NCBI GenBank assembly: GCA_964590945.1
Contig: CAZPXF010000093.1
Coordinates: forward strand, 1 to 7,431
Direction: 5' to 3'
DNA length: 7,431 nucleotides
From: CAZPXF01 sp964590945
Lineage (GTDB): Bacteria > Bacillota > Clostridia > Lachnospirales > Lachnospiraceae
In this document: one piece after another, positions 5,722-7,431 of the stretch
How positions within the stretch are numbered: position 1 is the stretch's first letter
Layout: every line of letters starts with the position of its first letter
Program-made: the position numbers and the translations under genes
The notes under the pieces: generated by a model
Seen by the model: only the letters and a program-made list of their open reading frames with translations
Databases searched by the model: none
What the model was told of the DNA's origin: nothing

Positions 5722-6227
5722 CTTCCCGTCTGATATGCATAGAGCATCAGCTCCAGATTCTGCTTATCGCAGCTTCTGTATTTCAAATGATAATTCAAAT
5801 GCCGGAGAAATTCGAGCAGATTCTCCTCTTCATCCTGACTCAACGGCTCCTCCCCCGTCCCAAGCAGCAGCTCATGCGCGATCAGCGTTGTAATAAATCC
5901 TTCATTTGCAAATACAAGTTTGGCGTCCATGGCGCCGGCGCACGCCTGAAGCGGTTTTCTGCGCAGGATCCAATAAGATTCATAGGCTATGATCTTTGTC
6001 GTGTCCGCACGGTCGATCTTATGAAATTCCTTCATGCGGTAAATATCGACAAAAAAATCCATAACCGCCTGCTGCAGCACCCCCTCATGGATCATCAGCT
6101 GCTCCTCCAGCTCGCGCGCACGGATATAGGCGGCCATTTTGTCGTATAAAAATTTGTATCGCTCGGCAACCTCTTCATTGCCGAAATAATTGACAATCTC
6201 GCTATAACTCAAACAGTTCTCTCTCAT
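5709..6227 (-). CDS. Uncharacterised 172-aa protein, last gene of the rel cassette
   Basis: I do not recognise this protein. It appears mostly alpha-helical, with helix-favouring stretches at about 15-75 and 125-170, no signal peptide or membrane segment and no clear catalytic motif. It has three cysteines (C5, C96, C153). The start codon at 6227 lies inside the end of the preceding 87-aa gene, overlapping by 26 bases, and has a strong GGAGG six bases upstream, so translation is coupled. The stop lies in the shared terminator. Good ribosome site, tight packing and a length uninterrupted by stops make it a real gene. Its position behind a RelA/SpoT-like synthetase suggests a linked role, perhaps as partner or neutralising factor, but that is only inference. 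Confidence 0.75.
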   Translation of the reverse strand: MRENCLSYSEIVNYFGNEEVAERYKFLYDKMAAYIRARELEEQLMIHEGVLQQAVMDFFVDIYRMKEFHKIDRADTTKIIAYESYWILRRKPLQACAGAMDAKLVFANEGFITTLIAHELLLGTGEEPLSQDEEENLLEFLRHLNYHLKYRSCDKQNLELMLYAYQTGRKIL

Positions 6228-6465
6228 CTTTTTCCTCCAGGATGTCTAATACTTTCTTACCATTTACAGAATTTAAAAAATCACAATAAGAAATATAGTC
6301 TTTTTCTTCCGGTTCTCCGCTGAACTGTCCAAAACTCTCCGGCAGCACTTCCATACACATGTCATGATTCTCCATGCGTTCCATGAGGCGTCTCGCACCG
6401 TTTTCCGCCTCCACGGAATGAAGAACTTTGGACTTGCCAAACAGCTCCATGATTCTGATCCCCAT
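6202..6465 (-). CDS. Uncharacterised small acidic protein (87 aa) of the rel cassette
   Basis: Unrecognised 87-aa protein. It is strongly acidic (about 20 Asp/Glu against 11 Lys/Arg), with the acidic residues concentrated in the C-terminal half (EPEEKD, then EEKDERELFEL). There is no membrane segment, no signal peptide and no recognisable DNA-binding motif. Its AAGGAG ribosome site, six bases from the ATG, overlaps the TAA stop of the upstream rel-like gene, and its own end overlaps the next gene by 26 bases. It is therefore the middle gene of a coupled trio. Small acidic proteins beside a nucleotide-using toxin-like enzyme are sometimes antitoxins, but nothing in this sequence proves that. 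An adaptor or regulator is equally possible. Confidence 0.7.
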   Translation of the reverse strand: MGIRIMELFGKSKVLHSVEAENGARRLMERMENHDMCMEVLPESFGQFSGEPEEKDYISYCDFLNSVNGKKVLDILEEKDERELFEL

Positions 6466-6475
6466 TTTCTTCTCC

Positions 6476-7417
6476 TTAAAATAATCGCTTCATTTTCTCT
6501 TCCAGTCCCGGTTCGCTCATAATATCCTCATGAAAAGTCCTCCGGCTTTCACGCTCCCCATCCTCATTGTATGACTGCGCAAAATCCGTCTCCTCATAGT
6601 AAGAAATAAGCTGGTCTGCGGCGATCGCAAGATTACTGAGTATACTGATGTATTCCTGTTTTTTCTTATTATATTGGTCGTTCGGATACTTCATCCGGTG
6701 GTCGAATTCCAGCCAGCCTTCCTCGAAAAGTGAACGCATCTGCAATTCAAAATAAACAGGCTTATATCGTATAATGTAATGGAGCGAGCGGTAATGCTCC
6801 TTGGATGTATCCAGCCGCAAAAACTCATCCCGATAGAGCTTTCGATCATTCTCAGATGCGATAAATGCAACCGGGCGCTCCGCATGATAACCACAGTCCG
6901 GCCCCGATTTCGCCGCCTGGATCTCCTCTGCATATTTATCATAGTTTTTCAAAATATCCTTTGGCCTCTGGATATACCGTTCGGGGATATTCCGATATAA
7001 GCGGAGAATATCCTGATGAATCTCCCGCCAGTCCCTCTTATCCAGAATAATGATCCGGACGCCGATCAGATCTGTGATCAGCTTCCAATAGTTGTCCGCG
7101 CTGATCAGATGGTATTTGCCCGGATTACGGTAAAGACCGCGGATGATCTTCCCGATCAGGTGATCCGGCTTCTTCACACGGCTTCGGATAGAGTGTACTT
7201 CACCTGTCAGCCCCTCGTTCAATACTCCAAGTATCTCGATTCTCGTCCTTTCAAGCGACGGGAGACGTCCCACATAGTCATCGTAGATTCTCTTTAGTTC
7301 TTTATCCGGAAGCGGACAGTTTTCAACTGCCCTGTTGGATATATTCATCTTTTCCTGAATCCTTTTCAGATTAAATTCTTCCTGCTTCTTATTCAAAATT
7401 TCATCTATCCTTTCCAT
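6476..7417 (-). CDS. RelA/SpoT-type nucleotide pyrophosphokinase domain protein
   Basis: 313-aa protein with a RelA/SpoT synthetase domain at about 70-250 and no HD hydrolase, TGS or ACT domain. The family transfers pyrophosphate from ATP to GTP or GDP, making (p)ppGpp; some toxic members modify tRNA or ATP instead. Motifs: SRVKKPDHLIGK at 79-90 (R80, K82, K90), ITDLIGVRI at 114-122 (D116, R121), YRSLH at 209-213 (Tyr209 is the expected guanine-stacking residue), and FELQMRS with E224 plus WLEFDH (H240). The usual Gly before this Tyr is His208. It is longer than RelP/RelQ (about 210-230 aa), mainly through a charged insert at 140-200 and N- and C-terminal extensions. An in-frame TAG lies just upstream at 7421-7423. 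AGAGG abuts the ATG at 7417, which is poor spacing; ATG at 7348 has AGGA four bases upstream and may be the true start. The promoter is outside the window. Confidence 0.85.
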   Translation of the reverse strand: MERIDEILNKKQEEFNLKRIQEKMNISNRAVENCPLPDKELKRIYDDYVGRLPSLERTRIEILGVLNEGLTGEVHSIRSRVKKPDHLIGKIIRGLYRNPGKYHLISADNYWKLITDLIGVRIIILDKRDWREIHQDILRLYRNIPERYIQRPKDILKNYDKYAEEIQAAKSGPDCGYHAERPVAFIASENDRKLYRDEFLRLDTSKEHYRSLHYIIRYKPVYFELQMRSLFEEGWLEFDHRMKYPNDQYNKKKQEYISILSNLAIAADQLISYYEETDFAQSYNEDGERESRRTFHEDIMSEPGLEEKMKRLF

Positions 7418-7431
7418 CCTCTAAAGAAATC

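Overview
The window looks like chromosomal DNA from an anaerobic Firmicute, most likely a clostridium of the Lachnospiraceae type. The signs are strong AGGAGG-type ribosome binding sites, near-consensus sigma-A promoters, a minimal NifS/NifU iron-sulfur assembly pair, and a HydE maturase for [FeFe]-hydrogenase, an enzyme of strict anaerobes. Taxonomy is inferred from gene content and style only. Gene density is high. The one sizeable intergenic gap, of about 300 bases, is a divergent promoter region. I see no tRNA, rRNA, CRISPR array, insertion sequence or prophage gene.

Left block (1-4340, all minus strand, read right to left): nifS-type cysteine desulfurase, iscU/nifU-type scaffold, tcdA (tRNA t6A dehydratase, producing ct6A) and a large fusion protein. 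The fusion joins a rhodanese domain, a TtcA-type tRNA thiolase, an AroQ-type chorismate mutase and an ACT-like tail. Together they form a sulfur-trafficking and tRNA-modification set: NifS makes persulfide, the scaffold builds clusters, and TcdA and the TtcA core both belong to pathways that depend on a cysteine desulfurase or on Fe-S clusters. An intrinsic terminator between iscU and tcdA probably splits expression into two levels.

Middle (4341-5669): nifS and hydE are transcribed divergently. Each has a sigma-A promoter with a 17-bp spacer, and the two -35 boxes sit in the arms of one perfect 12-bp inverted repeat, a candidate shared operator coupling Fe-S assembly to hydrogenase maturation. 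The hydE leader carries a hairpin just before the ribosome binding site.

Right block (5709-7417, minus strand): a tight three-gene cassette of a RelA/SpoT-type alarmone synthetase-like protein of 313 aa without a hydrolase domain, an acidic 87-aa protein and a 172-aa probably helical protein. I do not recognise the last two. The genes are translationally coupled and converge on hydE at a shared bidirectional terminator. The best candidates for something undescribed are this cassette, the four-part fusion protein and the shared divergent operator.
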